Assembly: GCA_949288585.1 (NCBI GenBank)
Contig: CASEKR010000017.1
Span: forward strand, 32,589 to 96,588
Length of the DNA: 64,000 nucleotides
From: an uncultured Bacteroides sp.
GTDB taxonomy: Bacteria > Bacteroidota > Bacteroidia > Bacteroidales > Bacteroidaceae
Reading direction: 5' to 3'
Position 1 is the stretch's first letter. The number at the start of each line of letters is the position of its first letter. The notes beneath the pieces are model-generated. The model saw nothing but the letters and a program-made list of their open reading frames with translations, was not told where the DNA came from and made no database searches. Made by a program: the position numbers and the translations under genes. Of this stretch, positions 34,210 to 43,419 are shown piece by piece.

Positions 34210-35067
34210 ATGAGTTACAATTTGTTGAAAGGAAAGAAGGGCATCATTTTCGGTGCCCTGAACGAACAGTCCATTGCCTGGAAGGTGGCCGAACGGGCCG
34301 TCGAGGAAGGCGCCACCATCACGCTGTCCAACACGCCGGTAGCTGTGCGCATGGGACAGGTGTCCGCTTTGTCCGAGAAGCTGAACGCTGAGGTGATTCC
34401 TGCCGACGCCACGAGTGTGGAGGATCTGGAGAACGTCTTCAAACGCTCCATGGAGGTGTTGGGCGGACCGGTGGACTTCGTGCTGCACTCCATCGGCATG
34501 TCTCCCAACGTGCGCAAGAAACGCACCTATGACGACCTCGATTACGACATGTTGGGGAAAACCCTGGATATTTCCGCCATCTCCTTCCACAAGATGATAC
34601 AGTCGGCCAAGAAGTTGAACGCCATTGCTGAATACGGCTCCATCGTGGCTCTGAGTTACGTGGCCGCCCAGCGCACGTTCTTCGGCTACAACGACATGGC
34701 CGATGCCAAAGCTCTCTTGGAATCCATCGCCCGCAGCTTCGGCTACATCTACGGCCGTGAGCACCACGTGCGTGTCAACACCATCTCACAGTCGCCCACG
34801 ATGACCACTGCCGGTTCGGGCGTCAAAGACATGGACAAACTCTTTGACTTCGCCAGCCGCATGTCTCCCCTGGGCAACGCTTCGGCCGACGAATGTGCTG
34901 ACTATTGCATAGTTATGTTCTCCGACCTCACCCGAAAGGTGACCATGCAGAACCTCTACCACGACGGCGGTTTCTCCAGCATGGGCATGAGCCTTCGCGC
35001 CATGAACACCTACCAAAAGGGTCTGGAAGACTATATGGACGAAAACGGAAACGTTATCTACGGATAA
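34210..35067 (+). CDS. fabI: Enoyl-[acyl-carrier-protein] reductase FabI
   Basis: A 285-residue SDR-type enoyl-ACP reductase, the last step of each fatty-acid elongation cycle. It begins with KGKKGIIFGALNEQSIAWKVAERAVEEGA, the glycine-rich NADH site of FabI (G-A-x-N-x-x-S-I-A). SIGMSPN follows, and the catalytic Tyr-Lys pair lies in ALSYVAAQRTFFGYNDMADAKALLESIAR. It is somewhat longer than the E. coli enzyme (262), as is usual in Bacteroidota. It is a FabI-type target for triclosan-class inhibitors. Confidence 0.94.
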   Translation: MSYNLLKGKKGIIFGALNEQSIAWKVAERAVEEGATITLSNTPVAVRMGQVSALSEKLNAEVIPADATSVEDLENVFKRSMEVLGGPVDFVLHSIGMSPNVRKKRTYDDLDYDMLGKTLDISAISFHKMIQSAKKLNAIAEYGSIVALSYVAAQRTFFGYNDMADAKALLESIARSFGYIYGREHHVRVNTISQSPTMTTAGSGVKDMDKLFDFASRMSPLGNASADECADYCIVMFSDLTRKVTMQNLYHDGGFSSMGMSLRAMNTYQKGLEDYMDENGNVIYG

Positions 35068-35079
35068 GTCCTTTTTAAG

Positions 35080-35116
35080 TAGTAGCCAGTAGTTGATAAA
35101 TCACTACTGGCTACTA
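35080..35116. repeat. Inverted repeat after fabI
   Basis: TAGTAGCCAGTAGT (35080-35093) is perfectly inverted at 35103-35116 with a 9-nt loop. No T-run follows, so it is not a convincing terminator. Related TAGT/CTAC motifs continue to about 35135. Confidence 0.8.
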
Positions 35117-35141
35117 TCTACTATCTACTCTGACTACTAAA

Positions 35142-35846
35142 ATGTCCCCCGCCCTCTACCTCCTCCCCGTCACCTTGGGCGATACGCCGATAGATTCCGT
35201 ATTGCCTGCCTACAACAAAGAAGTGATAAACGCCATCCGCCATTTTATCGTGGAAGACGTGCGCTCGGCGCGCCGTTTCCTGAAGAAGGTGAACCGTGGG
35301 GCAGACATAGACTCCATGACTTTCTACCCCCTGAACAAGCATACTTCCCCGGCTGATATTTCGGGCTACCTGAAGCCTTTGTTGGAAGGGCAGCCGATGG
35401 GCGTGATTTCCGAAGCTGGATGTCCCGCCGTGGCCGACCCGGGGGCGGATGTCGTGGCCATTGCCCAGCGCAAGAACCTGAAGGTGGTGCCGCTTGTGGG
35501 ACCTTCGTCCATCATCCTCTCCGTGATGGCTTCGGGATTCAACGGACAGAGCTTTGCCTTCCACGGCTACCTGCCCATCGAAGCGGACGAACGGACCAAG
35601 AAACTGAAACAACTGGAACAACGCGTCTATGCCGAACAGCAGACGCAACTCTTCATCGAGACGCCCTATCGCAACAACAAGATGCTGGAGGACATCCTCC
35701 GCGCTTGCCGCCCGCAAACCAAGCTCTGCATTGCGGCCAACATCACCTGCGAAGGCGAATACATCAAGACCAAGACGATAAAAGAATGGCAAGGCCATTT
35801 GCCTGACCTTGCCAAGATTCCCTGTATTTTTCTTTTGTATAAATAA
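35142..35846 (+). CDS. SAM-dependent methyltransferase, tetrapyrrole methylase fold (RsmI-related)
   Basis: A 234-residue protein with the tetrapyrrole methylase fold. It starts ALYLLPVTLGDTP, has VISEAGCPAVADPGADVVAIA (the E-A-G-x-P-x-x-x-D-P-G block typical of RsmI-type enzymes), VVPLVGPSSIILSVMASGFNGQSFAFHGYLP, and ETPYRNNKMLEDIL. It is shorter than E. coli RsmI and has lost the usual first GNLGD block in part. It is therefore probably a paralogue; RNA cytidine methylation is a guess. Confidence 0.85.
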   Translation: MSPALYLLPVTLGDTPIDSVLPAYNKEVINAIRHFIVEDVRSARRFLKKVNRGADIDSMTFYPLNKHTSPADISGYLKPLLEGQPMGVISEAGCPAVADPGADVVAIAQRKNLKVVPLVGPSSIILSVMASGFNGQSFAFHGYLPIEADERTKKLKQLEQRVYAEQQTQLFIETPYRNNKMLEDILRACRPQTKLCIAANITCEGEYIKTKTIKEWQGHLPDLAKIPCIFLLYK

Positions 35847-35879
35847 TGCTGTGCAGCAGGTTGCGGGCGAGGAGTGTGC

Positions 35880-36743
35880 TCACGCTTTTTTCAGCAATAA
35901 CTTGCTCCGGTCGGCGTGGTAGGACGAGCGCACCAGCGGGCCGCTTTCCACTTGGCTGAATCCCTTCTGCAATCCTGTTTCCTTGTACGCGGCGAACTGG
36001 GCGGGCGTTACGTATTCTGCCACCGGATAGTGCTTGTGCGAAGGCTGCAGGTACTGTCCAATGGTGAGCACTTGGCATCCCACACTCCGCAGGTCGTCCA
36101 TCAGTTCTTCCACTTCCTGAGGCGTTTCTCCCAATCCCACCATGATGCCCGACTTGCACGTGATGCCATTCTCCGCAATCTGGTGCAGGACGGCCAGGCT
36201 TGTTTCATAGCGGGCGGCGCTGCGCACCAAAGGGCTGATGCGGCGCACGGTCTCCATGTTGTGCGACAGGATGTCTGGCCGTGCGTCGATGACCGCTTGT
36301 ACCAGTTCCTCACGTCCTTGGAAGTCCGGGATGAGCACCTCGATGGTGGTGTCCGGGTTCAGGCAGCGGATTTCGGCGATGGTGCGTGCCCAGTGGGCGG
36401 CTCCCAAGTCGGGCAGGTCGTCACGGTCTACCGAGGTGATGACCGCATGAGACAGTTTCATCAAGGCTACGGACTGGGCCACGTGTGCCGGTTCGCCTTC
36501 GTCCAGCGGCAGGGGCTTTCCCGTGCGGGTATTGCAGAACTTGCAGCACCGCGTGCAGATGTCTCCGCCTATCATGAACGTCGCGGTGCCACGGCCCCAA
36601 CACTCTCCCAGGTTGGGGCAACGTCCGCTGCTGCAGATGGTGTGCAGGCAGTGCAACTCCACGATGCGTTTCGTTTCCGCATAGCGTTCGTTGGCGGCAA
36701 TGCTCACCTTGAGCCATTCAGGTTTGCGTACTCGCTCTGTCAT
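35880..36743 (-). CDS. lipA: Lipoyl synthase
   Basis: A 287-residue radical-SAM enzyme inserting sulfur into octanoyl-E2 and GcvH. The auxiliary cluster cysteines are in CLHTICSSGRCPNLGEC (C-x4-C-x5-C), and the radical-SAM CxxxCxxC is in GDICTRCCKFCNT. The C-terminal part ends normally at SSYHADRSKLLLKKA, where the conserved RSSYHA Ser is seen. Its start overlaps the stop of the DPP-IV gene by 4 bp (36740-36743), so the two are cotranslated. Confidence 0.95.
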   Translation of the reverse strand: MTERVRKPEWLKVSIAANERYAETKRIVELHCLHTICSSGRCPNLGECWGRGTATFMIGGDICTRCCKFCNTRTGKPLPLDEGEPAHVAQSVALMKLSHAVITSVDRDDLPDLGAAHWARTIAEIRCLNPDTTIEVLIPDFQGREELVQAVIDARPDILSHNMETVRRISPLVRSAARYETSLAVLHQIAENGITCKSGIMVGLGETPQEVEELMDDLRSVGCQVLTIGQYLQPSHKHYPVAEYVTPAQFAAYKETGLQKGFSQVESGPLVRSSYHADRSKLLLKKA

Positions 36744-38962
36744 TTCAGGTGCGTGTTGAAGAAGTTCGTCAGCTTGGTGTAGAGGTGCATCCGGGTGTTG
36801 CCGCCATAGATACCGTGGTTGCGGTTGGTGTATATCTGCATGTCGAACTGTTTGCCCAGCTGTACCAGGTGTTCGGCATATTCGGCGCAGTTCTGGTAGT
36901 GGACGTTGTCGTCGGCCGTTCCATGCACCAGCAGGAGGTTGCCGTGCAGTTTGTCTGCACGGGCAAAGGCCGAAGCGGCCTGGTAGCCGTCGGGATTTTC
37001 CTGCGGAGTGCGCATGTAGCGTTCTCCGTAGATGGTGTCATAGTAGTTCCAGTCGGTCACGGCAGCCACGGCCACGCCTGCTTTGAACACCGGGGTGCCT
37101 TCGCTCATGCTCATCAGCGTCATATATCCTCCGAAACTCCAGCCCCAGATGCCGATGCGGTTTTTGTCCACGTAGGGTTGCAGGCCCAGATAGACGGCTG
37201 CCTCTACTTGGTCGTGCGCTTCTTTGACGCCCAGGTTCATGTAGGTGCATTTCTCAAAAGCCGCGCCACGGCCGCCGGTTCCCCGCCCGTCGACGCAGGC
37301 GATGATGTAGCCCTGCGAGGCCATATAGGTTTCCCAACTGATGCTGAAAGCGTCGAGCACTTCTTGCGAGCCGGGGCCGCTGTATTGGTACATGATGACA
37401 GGATACTCCTTCGTTTCGTCGAAGTCGGCAGGTTTCATCATCCAGCCGTTCAGCGTCACGCCGTCGGATGTCTGGAAGGTGAAGAACTCTTTACGGGGCA
37501 TTGCGTATTCTTCTATCTTGCTTTTCAGGGCGGCGTTGTCCACCAGTGTGGTCAAGACTTTGCCCGACTGGTCATTGAGGGTGATGACGTAAGGCGTGTT
37601 CAGGTCCGTGTAGCTGTTCAGGAAATACTTGAAGTCCGTGCTGAACAGGGCCGTATTGATGCCTTCACCGGCGGAGAGTTTGGTCTTTTTCCCTTTGCGG
37701 TCCGTTTTCCATACGGCTTCTTGCAGGGGGCTGCCTTCGTTGCTGGTGTAATAGAAAGTGCCGTTCTCCTCGTCGTAGCCCAAGAAATCCTTGACTTCAA
37801 ATTCTCCTTCCGTGATTTGCTTGGCCAGGCTTCCGTTCAGGTTGTACCAGTAGAGGTGGTTGAAGCCGCTGCGTTCACTGGTGAAAGTGAAGTGGTCTTG
37901 GTAGAAACGGATGTTGTCGAAGGTGCTTTCTTTGATGTAGGTGTCTGTTTCGTCGCGCAAGACCAGCTTGCAGACAGTGCTGCGCGGGTCGGCCAGGTAG
38001 AGGTCGAAGCGGTTCTGGTGGCGGTTCAGGGTAAACACGGCCAGTTTGTTAGGGTCTTGCGTGAAACGGATGCGGGGGATGTAGCCGTCGGCATCCAAAG
38101 GTAATTTCAGTTGCCGGGTTACTTTCGTCTTGATGTCGAACGTGTGTACCGTCACTTTCGAGTTTGCTTCGCCCGTCTTGGGATACTTGTAGACATAAGC
38201 GCCGGGATATTTCTCGTATTCGTCCGCATGGGGCTTTTCTCCGGCATAGAGGGGGAAAGAGAACGACCGGACTGCCGATTCGTCCCAGCGCACAAAGGCC
38301 AGCATCTTGCTGTCGGCGCTGAACTCCATGGCGCGGTTGTAGGCAAATTCTTCTTCATAAACCCAGTCGGGGATGCCGTTCAGCACGGCGTTGCGTTGGC
38401 CGTCGGTGGTCACTTGGCTTTCGCTGTTGCCGTAAAGGCGCTTCACAAGGAAGATATTGTTGTCGCGCACAAAGGCCACCATGTTGCCGTCCGGCGAGAA
38501 AACGGGTGTCTGTTGCGGCCCGCCGTCCGACAGGCGTTCTACTTTGTTGTTTATCTTGCCCTCCGTGTTGCGGCGCAGGCTGTACAGGTAATGCACGGCC
38601 GTGTACGAGCGGCGGTAGATGGGGGTCGTTTCCGTGGCGATGAGCAAGGTGCCGCCGTCCGGTGCGAAACTGTAACTGTCGAAGTGCTTGAAAGGACATT
38701 CACGCGCCGTGGCGACGTCGAACAACACCTCTACCTGTTCGCCTGTCCGGAAAGAATATTTGATGATTTGCGTCCCGTCGGCATTCATCTGCGTGTAGTG
38801 TTCGCCGTCGCCGGGGATGGGGGTGATGCCGTAAATGCTTTTTGCGCGGAACGCACCGTTCACGATTTCGTCCAATTGGAGCGCTTTCTTCTCTTGTGCG
38901 GCCATCCAGGCGGGCAGGCACAACAGGCAGAGAAGTAGGGAAATAGAGAGTTTCTGCTTCAT
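36740..38962 (-). CDS. S9 family dipeptidyl peptidase IV, exported
   Basis: A 740-residue prolyl dipeptidyl peptidase. The signal peptide is MKQKLSISLLLCLLCLPAWMAAQ. A beta-propeller (about 45-480) with YSFAPDGGTLLIATETTP-like repeats is followed by the alpha/beta hydrolase domain. The catalytic Ser is in GIWGWSFGGYMTL, Asp in VHGTADDNVHYQN and His in RNHGIYGGN. It cleaves X-Pro dipeptides from peptide N-termini in the periplasm or at the surface. An in-frame extension upstream of 38962 is only the translated 22-bp repeat array and intergenic sequence, so it is excluded. Confidence 0.93.
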   Translation of the reverse strand: MKQKLSISLLLCLLCLPAWMAAQEKKALQLDEIVNGAFRAKSIYGITPIPGDGEHYTQMNADGTQIIKYSFRTGEQVEVLFDVATARECPFKHFDSYSFAPDGGTLLIATETTPIYRRSYTAVHYLYSLRRNTEGKINNKVERLSDGGPQQTPVFSPDGNMVAFVRDNNIFLVKRLYGNSESQVTTDGQRNAVLNGIPDWVYEEEFAYNRAMEFSADSKMLAFVRWDESAVRSFSFPLYAGEKPHADEYEKYPGAYVYKYPKTGEANSKVTVHTFDIKTKVTRQLKLPLDADGYIPRIRFTQDPNKLAVFTLNRHQNRFDLYLADPRSTVCKLVLRDETDTYIKESTFDNIRFYQDHFTFTSERSGFNHLYWYNLNGSLAKQITEGEFEVKDFLGYDEENGTFYYTSNEGSPLQEAVWKTDRKGKKTKLSAGEGINTALFSTDFKYFLNSYTDLNTPYVITLNDQSGKVLTTLVDNAALKSKIEEYAMPRKEFFTFQTSDGVTLNGWMMKPADFDETKEYPVIMYQYSGPGSQEVLDAFSISWETYMASQGYIIACVDGRGTGGRGAAFEKCTYMNLGVKEAHDQVEAAVYLGLQPYVDKNRIGIWGWSFGGYMTLMSMSEGTPVFKAGVAVAAVTDWNYYDTIYGERYMRTPQENPDGYQAASAFARADKLHGNLLLVHGTADDNVHYQNCAEYAEHLVQLGKQFDMQIYTNRNHGIYGGNTRMHLYTKLTNFFNTHLK

Positions 38963-38986
38963 GATGGTTGATGTTTTTTGGTGGCA

Positions 38987-38994
38987 CAAAGATA
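38987..38994 (-). promoter_or_regulatory. Putative promoter -7 box (minus) TATCTTTG for the DPP-IV gene
   Basis: The plus strand reads CAAAGATA, 25 bp upstream of the start at 38962. Confidence 0.65.
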
Positions 38995-39103
38995 CGTAAA
39001 GGAAACCGAGTACCCAAAAGACGGAGGGAAAAGATGGGGGCAGGGAGGATAAATGTGTTGGTTCTGGAGATGACTTCATCCCCCGTCCCGTCAGGCATTT
39101 CCA

Positions 39104-39221
39104 CCGAGTGCGGAGAACGGAAACGCCGAGTGCGGCAAACGGAAATGCCGAGTGCGGCAAACGGAAATGCCGAGTACGGCAAACGGAAATGCCGAGTACG
39201 GAAAACGGAAATGCCGGGCGC
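39104..39221. repeat. Short tandem array E, period exactly 22 bp, six units
   Basis: CCGAG/CCGGG unit starts fall at 39104, 39126, 39148, 39170, 39192 and 39214, exactly 22 bp apart. Most units contain CGGCA-N8-TGCCG dyads spanning unit junctions. It lies between the two divergent promoters of DPP-IV and the GH127 gene, thus outside both predicted transcripts. The 366-bp gap holds this array, the two -7 boxes and nothing else recognised. Same family as arrays at 18609 and 52234. Confidence 0.95.
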
Positions 39222-39296
39222 ACTATGTTGCTATGAAGATAGAAGTTGCGGATGACAAAATACCGCGTTCCTTGGAAGAATGTGGGTATATTTCTC

Positions 39297-39304
39297 TATA
39301 TTTG
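39297..39304 (+). promoter_or_regulatory. Putative promoter -7 box TATATTTG for the GH127 gene
   Basis: Matches TAnnTTTG and ends 24 bp before the ATG at 39329. Confidence 0.7.
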
Positions 39305-39328
39305 CAGATTAATAATAGACAAGTGACC

Positions 39329-41347
39329 ATGAAACGATTCAATGCCTTTCTAATAGCCGTCCTTATGGTTGGCTGTATCTCGGCCCAGAAAGCACCGTCC
39401 GTGCATTCGGGCTATCCCATTACTCCGGTGCCGTTTACTTCGGTCAAGGTGTCCCCCGAAAGTTTCTGGGGACAACGCTTGAAGGCCAGCCGGGAGACAA
39501 CTATTCCTTTGGCTTTCAGCAAGTGCGAAGAAAGCGGGCGTTATGAGAACTTCGTGAAAGCGGCTCATCCCAGCGAAGAATACCAGGTAGGTGGCTTCCC
39601 ATTTGACGATACCGATGTGTACAAGACCATCGAAGGAGCCAGCTATTCTCTTCAGGCTTATCCGGATAAACGCTTGGAAAACTACATCGACAGCATCCTT
39701 GCGCTGGTGGCTGCCGCACAAGAGCCGGACGGCTACCTCTATACGGCCCGCACCATGAACCCGAAGCATCCGCACGAATGGGCGGGGGCAGAGCGCTGGG
39801 CGGCTGTGGAGTCGCTCAGCCACGAGTTTTACAACCTGGGACACCTGATAGAAGGCGCCGTGGCGCATTACCAGGCCACGGGCAAGCGCAATTTCTTAGA
39901 CATTGCCGTCCGTTATGCCGACTGCGTGTGCCGGGCCATTGGCGATGCTCCTGGCCAGAAACGGTTGGTGCCGGGACACCAGATAGCCGAGATGGCATTG
40001 GTGCGCCTCTATCTGGCCACTGGTGACGAGAAGTATCTGAAGCAGGCCAAGTTCTTCCTGGATGCCCGTGGCCACACCGGACGCCGTGATGCTTACAGCC
40101 AGGCTCATAAGCCGGTGCTGGAGCAGGACGAGGCGGTGGGGCACGCCGTGCGCGCCACCTATATGTATGCCGGCATGGCCGACGTGGCGGCTGTCACGGG
40201 AGACACGGCGTATATCCATGCTGTGGACCGTATCTGGGACAACATCGTGGGCAAGAAACTCTACATCACGGGCGGCATCGGCGCGCGTTATGACGGCGAA
40301 GCTTTCGGAGACAATTACGAACTGCCCAACCAGTCGGCCTATTGCGAGACGTGTGCTTCTATCGGCAATGTTTATGTCAACTACCGCCTCTTCCTATTGC
40401 ATGGAGAGGCCAAATACTACGACGTGCTGGAGCGCACGCTCTACAACGCATTGATTGCGGGCGTTTCGTTGGACGGGGGCTCTTTCTTCTATCCCAATCC
40501 TCTGTCTTCCGACGGAGGGTATAGCCGGAAACCTTGGTTCGGGTGTGCTTGCTGCCCCAGCAACATCTGCCGCTTCATTCCCTCGCTGCCAGGCTATGTG
40601 TATGCCGTGCAGGACGACCAAGTGTATGTCAACCTCTTCCTTTCCAATCGGGCCGAATTGAAGGTGAACAAGAAAGCAGTCGTTTTGGAGCAAGAGACGG
40701 CTTATCCTTGGAACGGCGACATCCGCCTGAAAGTGGCGCAAGGCAACCTTCCTTTCCAGATGAATATCCGCATTCCCGGTTGGGTGCGGGGCGATGTGGT
40801 GCCCGGAGAACTTTATTCGTATGCCGATGGCAAGCAGTTGGGGTATCGTATCTCTGTGAATGGAGAAGAAGTTTCCGGTGATTTGCAGAAAGGCTACCTC
40901 TGCATCCGGCGGAAATGGAAAAAAGGTGACGAAGTGGAGATTCATTTCGACATGCAGCCCCGCGTGGTGAAAGCGAATGGGAAGGTGGAGGCCGACCGTG
41001 GACGGGTAGCTATCGAGCGAGGACCGCTGGTCTATTGCGCTGAGTGGGCGGACAACGATTTTCCTGTGCACAACATCTTGCTGAACCGGTATCCAGTTCT
41101 CCAAGTGGACGAGATGCCTGACATGTTGCATGGCATCCATACCATTTCCACGCCGGTGCAGGTGCTCAGCTACGGTACCGATGGCAAATTGGCCTTGCGC
41201 GATGCGCGCCTTACGCTCATCCCTTATTATGCTTGGGCGCACCGGGGAGAGGGAGATATGGACGTGTGGATTCCTTGGGAAGTAGGGGCGGCGTCGGCTC
41301 TTCCCCTGGAGGCGCAGGACGGGCAGAGTAATGCCATTTTTCATTGA
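39329..41347 (+). CDS. Glycoside hydrolase family 127 beta-L-arabinofuranosidase, exported
   Basis: A 672-residue exported enzyme with a signal peptide (MKRFNAFLIAVLMVGCISAQ). The (alpha/alpha)6 barrel has YCETCASIGNVYVNYRLF (Glu and Cys zinc ligands) and WFGCACCPSNICRFIP, whose paired cysteines correspond to the cysteine nucleophile and zinc ligand of GH127. A C-terminal beta-sandwich follows (MNIRIPGWVRGD, FDMQPRVV). It would release L-arabinofuranose from plant glycans. No SusC/SusD or other carbohydrate genes are adjacent, so it is an isolated enzyme rather than part of a visible PUL. Confidence 0.9.
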   Translation: MKRFNAFLIAVLMVGCISAQKAPSVHSGYPITPVPFTSVKVSPESFWGQRLKASRETTIPLAFSKCEESGRYENFVKAAHPSEEYQVGGFPFDDTDVYKTIEGASYSLQAYPDKRLENYIDSILALVAAAQEPDGYLYTARTMNPKHPHEWAGAERWAAVESLSHEFYNLGHLIEGAVAHYQATGKRNFLDIAVRYADCVCRAIGDAPGQKRLVPGHQIAEMALVRLYLATGDEKYLKQAKFFLDARGHTGRRDAYSQAHKPVLEQDEAVGHAVRATYMYAGMADVAAVTGDTAYIHAVDRIWDNIVGKKLYITGGIGARYDGEAFGDNYELPNQSAYCETCASIGNVYVNYRLFLLHGEAKYYDVLERTLYNALIAGVSLDGGSFFYPNPLSSDGGYSRKPWFGCACCPSNICRFIPSLPGYVYAVQDDQVYVNLFLSNRAELKVNKKAVVLEQETAYPWNGDIRLKVAQGNLPFQMNIRIPGWVRGDVVPGELYSYADGKQLGYRISVNGEEVSGDLQKGYLCIRRKWKKGDEVEIHFDMQPRVVKANGKVEADRGRVAIERGPLVYCAEWADNDFPVHNILLNRYPVLQVDEMPDMLHGIHTISTPVQVLSYGTDGKLALRDARLTLIPYYAWAHRGEGDMDVWIPWEVGAASALPLEAQDGQSNAIFH

Positions 41348-41369
41348 TTATGTAATTAGCTAAGAATAT

Positions 41370-41747
41370 ATGGGTTGTTTTATGAATGTATTATGGCTGG
41401 TGCTTGGCGGAATTGTCACGGCCATAGAGTATGTCGTTTCTAGCCTGCTGCTGATGTTAACGATAGTGGGAATCCCCTTCGGGATGCAAACGCTGAAACT
41501 GGCCGGCCTGGCCTTGTGGCCTTTCGGGAAGAAAGTGGTGGACGGCGGCAGGGCGAGCGGATGTTTGTATATCCTGATGAACGTGCTTTGGATTCTGTTG
41601 GGAGGAATTTGGATTGCCTTTTCCCACTTGGTGTTCGGGGTTATCCTTTGCATCACTATCATTGGTTTCCCCTTCGGCTTGCAGCATTTCAAGCTGGCGG
41701 CGTTGGCTTTGACGCCTTTCGGAAAGGACATTGTGCACGCTGAATGA
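41370..41747 (+). CDS. YccF-domain inner membrane protein
   Basis: A 125-residue membrane protein made of two YccF repeats. Each has a hydrophobic stretch followed by TIVGIPFGMQTLKLAGLALWPFGK (first repeat) or TIIGFPFGLQHFKLAALALTPFGK (second), the hallmark of this family. Three to four membrane helices are expected. Function unknown. It follows the GH127 gene by 22 bp on the same strand and ends before a strong terminator. Confidence 0.9.
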   Translation: MGCFMNVLWLVLGGIVTAIEYVVSSLLLMLTIVGIPFGMQTLKLAGLALWPFGKKVVDGGRASGCLYILMNVLWILLGGIWIAFSHLVFGVILCITIIGFPFGLQHFKLAALALTPFGKDIVHAE

Positions 41748-41813
41748 TAAAAGAGAAGCCTGTGACTCATGATAAATGGGAAATGGCGGCAGGCGGAGAG
41801 GGGTTGATACAAC

Positions 41814-41855
41814 AAAAGGTTAAGGGGAGCACCTGCGTGCTCCCCTTAACCTTTT
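41814..41855. terminator. Bidirectional terminator between yccF-like and carboxylase genes
   Basis: Perfect 19-bp stem (AAAAGGTTAAGGGGAGCAC and its complement) with a 4-nt loop. It ends in A-run and T-run on the two sides. Confidence 0.95.
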
Positions 41856-41884
41856 ATCTGAAATGACCGGTCTCGACCGTCGCC

Positions 41885-43417
41885 TTACAGCGGCATGTTG
41901 CCGTGCTTCTTGGGCGGATTGCTCTGGTTCTTGTTGTGTGCCATCTCCAGGGCCTGCACCAGCTTGTAGCGGGTGTCGCGCGGCAGGATGATTTCATCGA
42001 TGTAGCCACGCTCGGCGGCACGGTAGGGATTGTTGAACTTCTCTTCATATTCCTTGATGATGCCGGTCTTCTCTTCGGGCGAAGCCTTGCGGTAGAGGAT
42101 GTTCACGGCGCCCTCGGCTCCCATCACGGCAATCTGCGCCTGCGGATAGGCCAGGTTGATGTCCGCACCCGTGGGCTTGCTGGACATCACGATGTAGGCG
42201 CCGCCGTATGCCTTGCGGGTGATGAGCGTGATTTTGGGCACGGTGGCCTCGGCGTAGGCGTAGACAATCTTCGCGCCGTGGCGGATGATGCCGTTGTGCT
42301 CCTGCACGGTGCCGGGCAGGAAGCCGGGCACGTCCTCAAACGTAATGATAGGTATGTTGAAGCAGTCGCAGAAGCGGATGAAGCGGGCGGCCTTGTCGCT
42401 GGCGTCAATGTCCAACACACCGGCCAGGTAAGCGGGCTGGTTGGCCACGATGCCCACGGAGCGTCCGTTCAGGCGGCCGAAGCCGATGACCACATTCTTC
42501 GCGAAGTGGGGCATCACCTCGAAGAAGTACTGGTTGTCCAGCACCGGCTCGATGATGTCCTTGATGTCATAGGGCAGATTCGGGTCTTCGGGGATGACCG
42601 TCTGCAGGGCCTCCGTCTGGCGATGGATGTCGTCCGTGCAGGGGGTGAAGGGGGCATCCTCCATGTTGTTGCTGGGCAAGAAGCTCAGCAGCTCGCGGAT
42701 GGTCATCATCGTCTCCTCCTCGTTGTTGCACATGAAGTGGGTGACGCCGCTCTTCGAACTATGTGTGTAGGCACCGCCCAGCTCTTCCTTGTCCACCACC
42801 TCGTTGGTGACGGTCTTCACCACGTCCGGGCCGGTGATGAACATATGGCTCTGCTCCTTCACCATGAAGATGAAGTCGGTCAGCGCGGGAGAGTAGCAGG
42901 CACCGCCGGCACAAGGACCGAGGATGGCGGAAATCTGCGGGATGACGCCCGACGCGATGGTATTTTGGTAGAAAATGGAGGCATAGCCTTCCAGGCTGTT
43001 CACGCCTTCCTGTATGCGGGCGCCGCCCGAGTCGTTCAGGGCGATGATGGGCGCGCCGTTCTTCAGCGCCAGTTCCTGCACCTTGACAATCTTGGCGGCA
43101 TTGGTCTCGCTCAGCGAACCGCCGTGTGCCGTGAAGTCGTAGGCATAGACAAACACCAGGCGGCCGTCTATCTTGCCGTAACCTGTCACCATGCCATCGC
43201 CGGGGATTTGCTTCTTTTCCATGCCGAAGTTGGTGCAACGGTGGTTGACGAACTTGTCCAGCTCGTTGAACGTGCCCTTGTCCAGCAGCAGCTCGATGCG
43301 CTCGCGGGCGGTCATCTTGCCCATGGTGTGCTGCTTCTCTATCTTGTCCACGCCGCCGCCCAGGGAGGCGCGCTTGTCCAGCTCTTCGAATTGCTGGTAT
43401 ATTTCTTCTCTGTTCAT
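41885..43417 (-). CDS. Acyl-CoA carboxylase carboxyltransferase (beta) subunit
   Basis: A 510-residue carboxyltransferase of the propionyl-CoA carboxylase beta/methylmalonyl-CoA decarboxylase alpha family. Family blocks: MGKMTARERIELLLDKGTF, GGSLSETNAAKIVKVQELAL, ALNDSGGARIQEGV, GPCAGGACYSPALTDFIFMV, and in the C-half CDCFNIPIITFEDVPGFLPGT and KAYGGAYIVMSSK. It is encoded with a biotin carrier and a biotin carboxylase. Propionyl-CoA is the likeliest substrate; acetyl-CoA or a decarboxylase role cannot be excluded. Confidence 0.93.
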   Translation of the reverse strand: MNREEIYQQFEELDKRASLGGGVDKIEKQHTMGKMTARERIELLLDKGTFNELDKFVNHRCTNFGMEKKQIPGDGMVTGYGKIDGRLVFVYAYDFTAHGGSLSETNAAKIVKVQELALKNGAPIIALNDSGGARIQEGVNSLEGYASIFYQNTIASGVIPQISAILGPCAGGACYSPALTDFIFMVKEQSHMFITGPDVVKTVTNEVVDKEELGGAYTHSSKSGVTHFMCNNEEETMMTIRELLSFLPSNNMEDAPFTPCTDDIHRQTEALQTVIPEDPNLPYDIKDIIEPVLDNQYFFEVMPHFAKNVVIGFGRLNGRSVGIVANQPAYLAGVLDIDASDKAARFIRFCDCFNIPIITFEDVPGFLPGTVQEHNGIIRHGAKIVYAYAEATVPKITLITRKAYGGAYIVMSSKPTGADINLAYPQAQIAVMGAEGAVNILYRKASPEEKTGIIKEYEEKFNNPYRAAERGYIDEIILPRDTRYKLVQALEMAHNKNQSNPPKKHGNMPL

Positions 43418-43419
43418 GA

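Noticed and set aside
38963-39223. An in-frame 87-residue N-terminal extension of the DPP-IV peptidase
   Set aside because: It translates the 22-bp array E and the promoter region. A proper signal peptide begins at 38962 with a -7 box just upstream.
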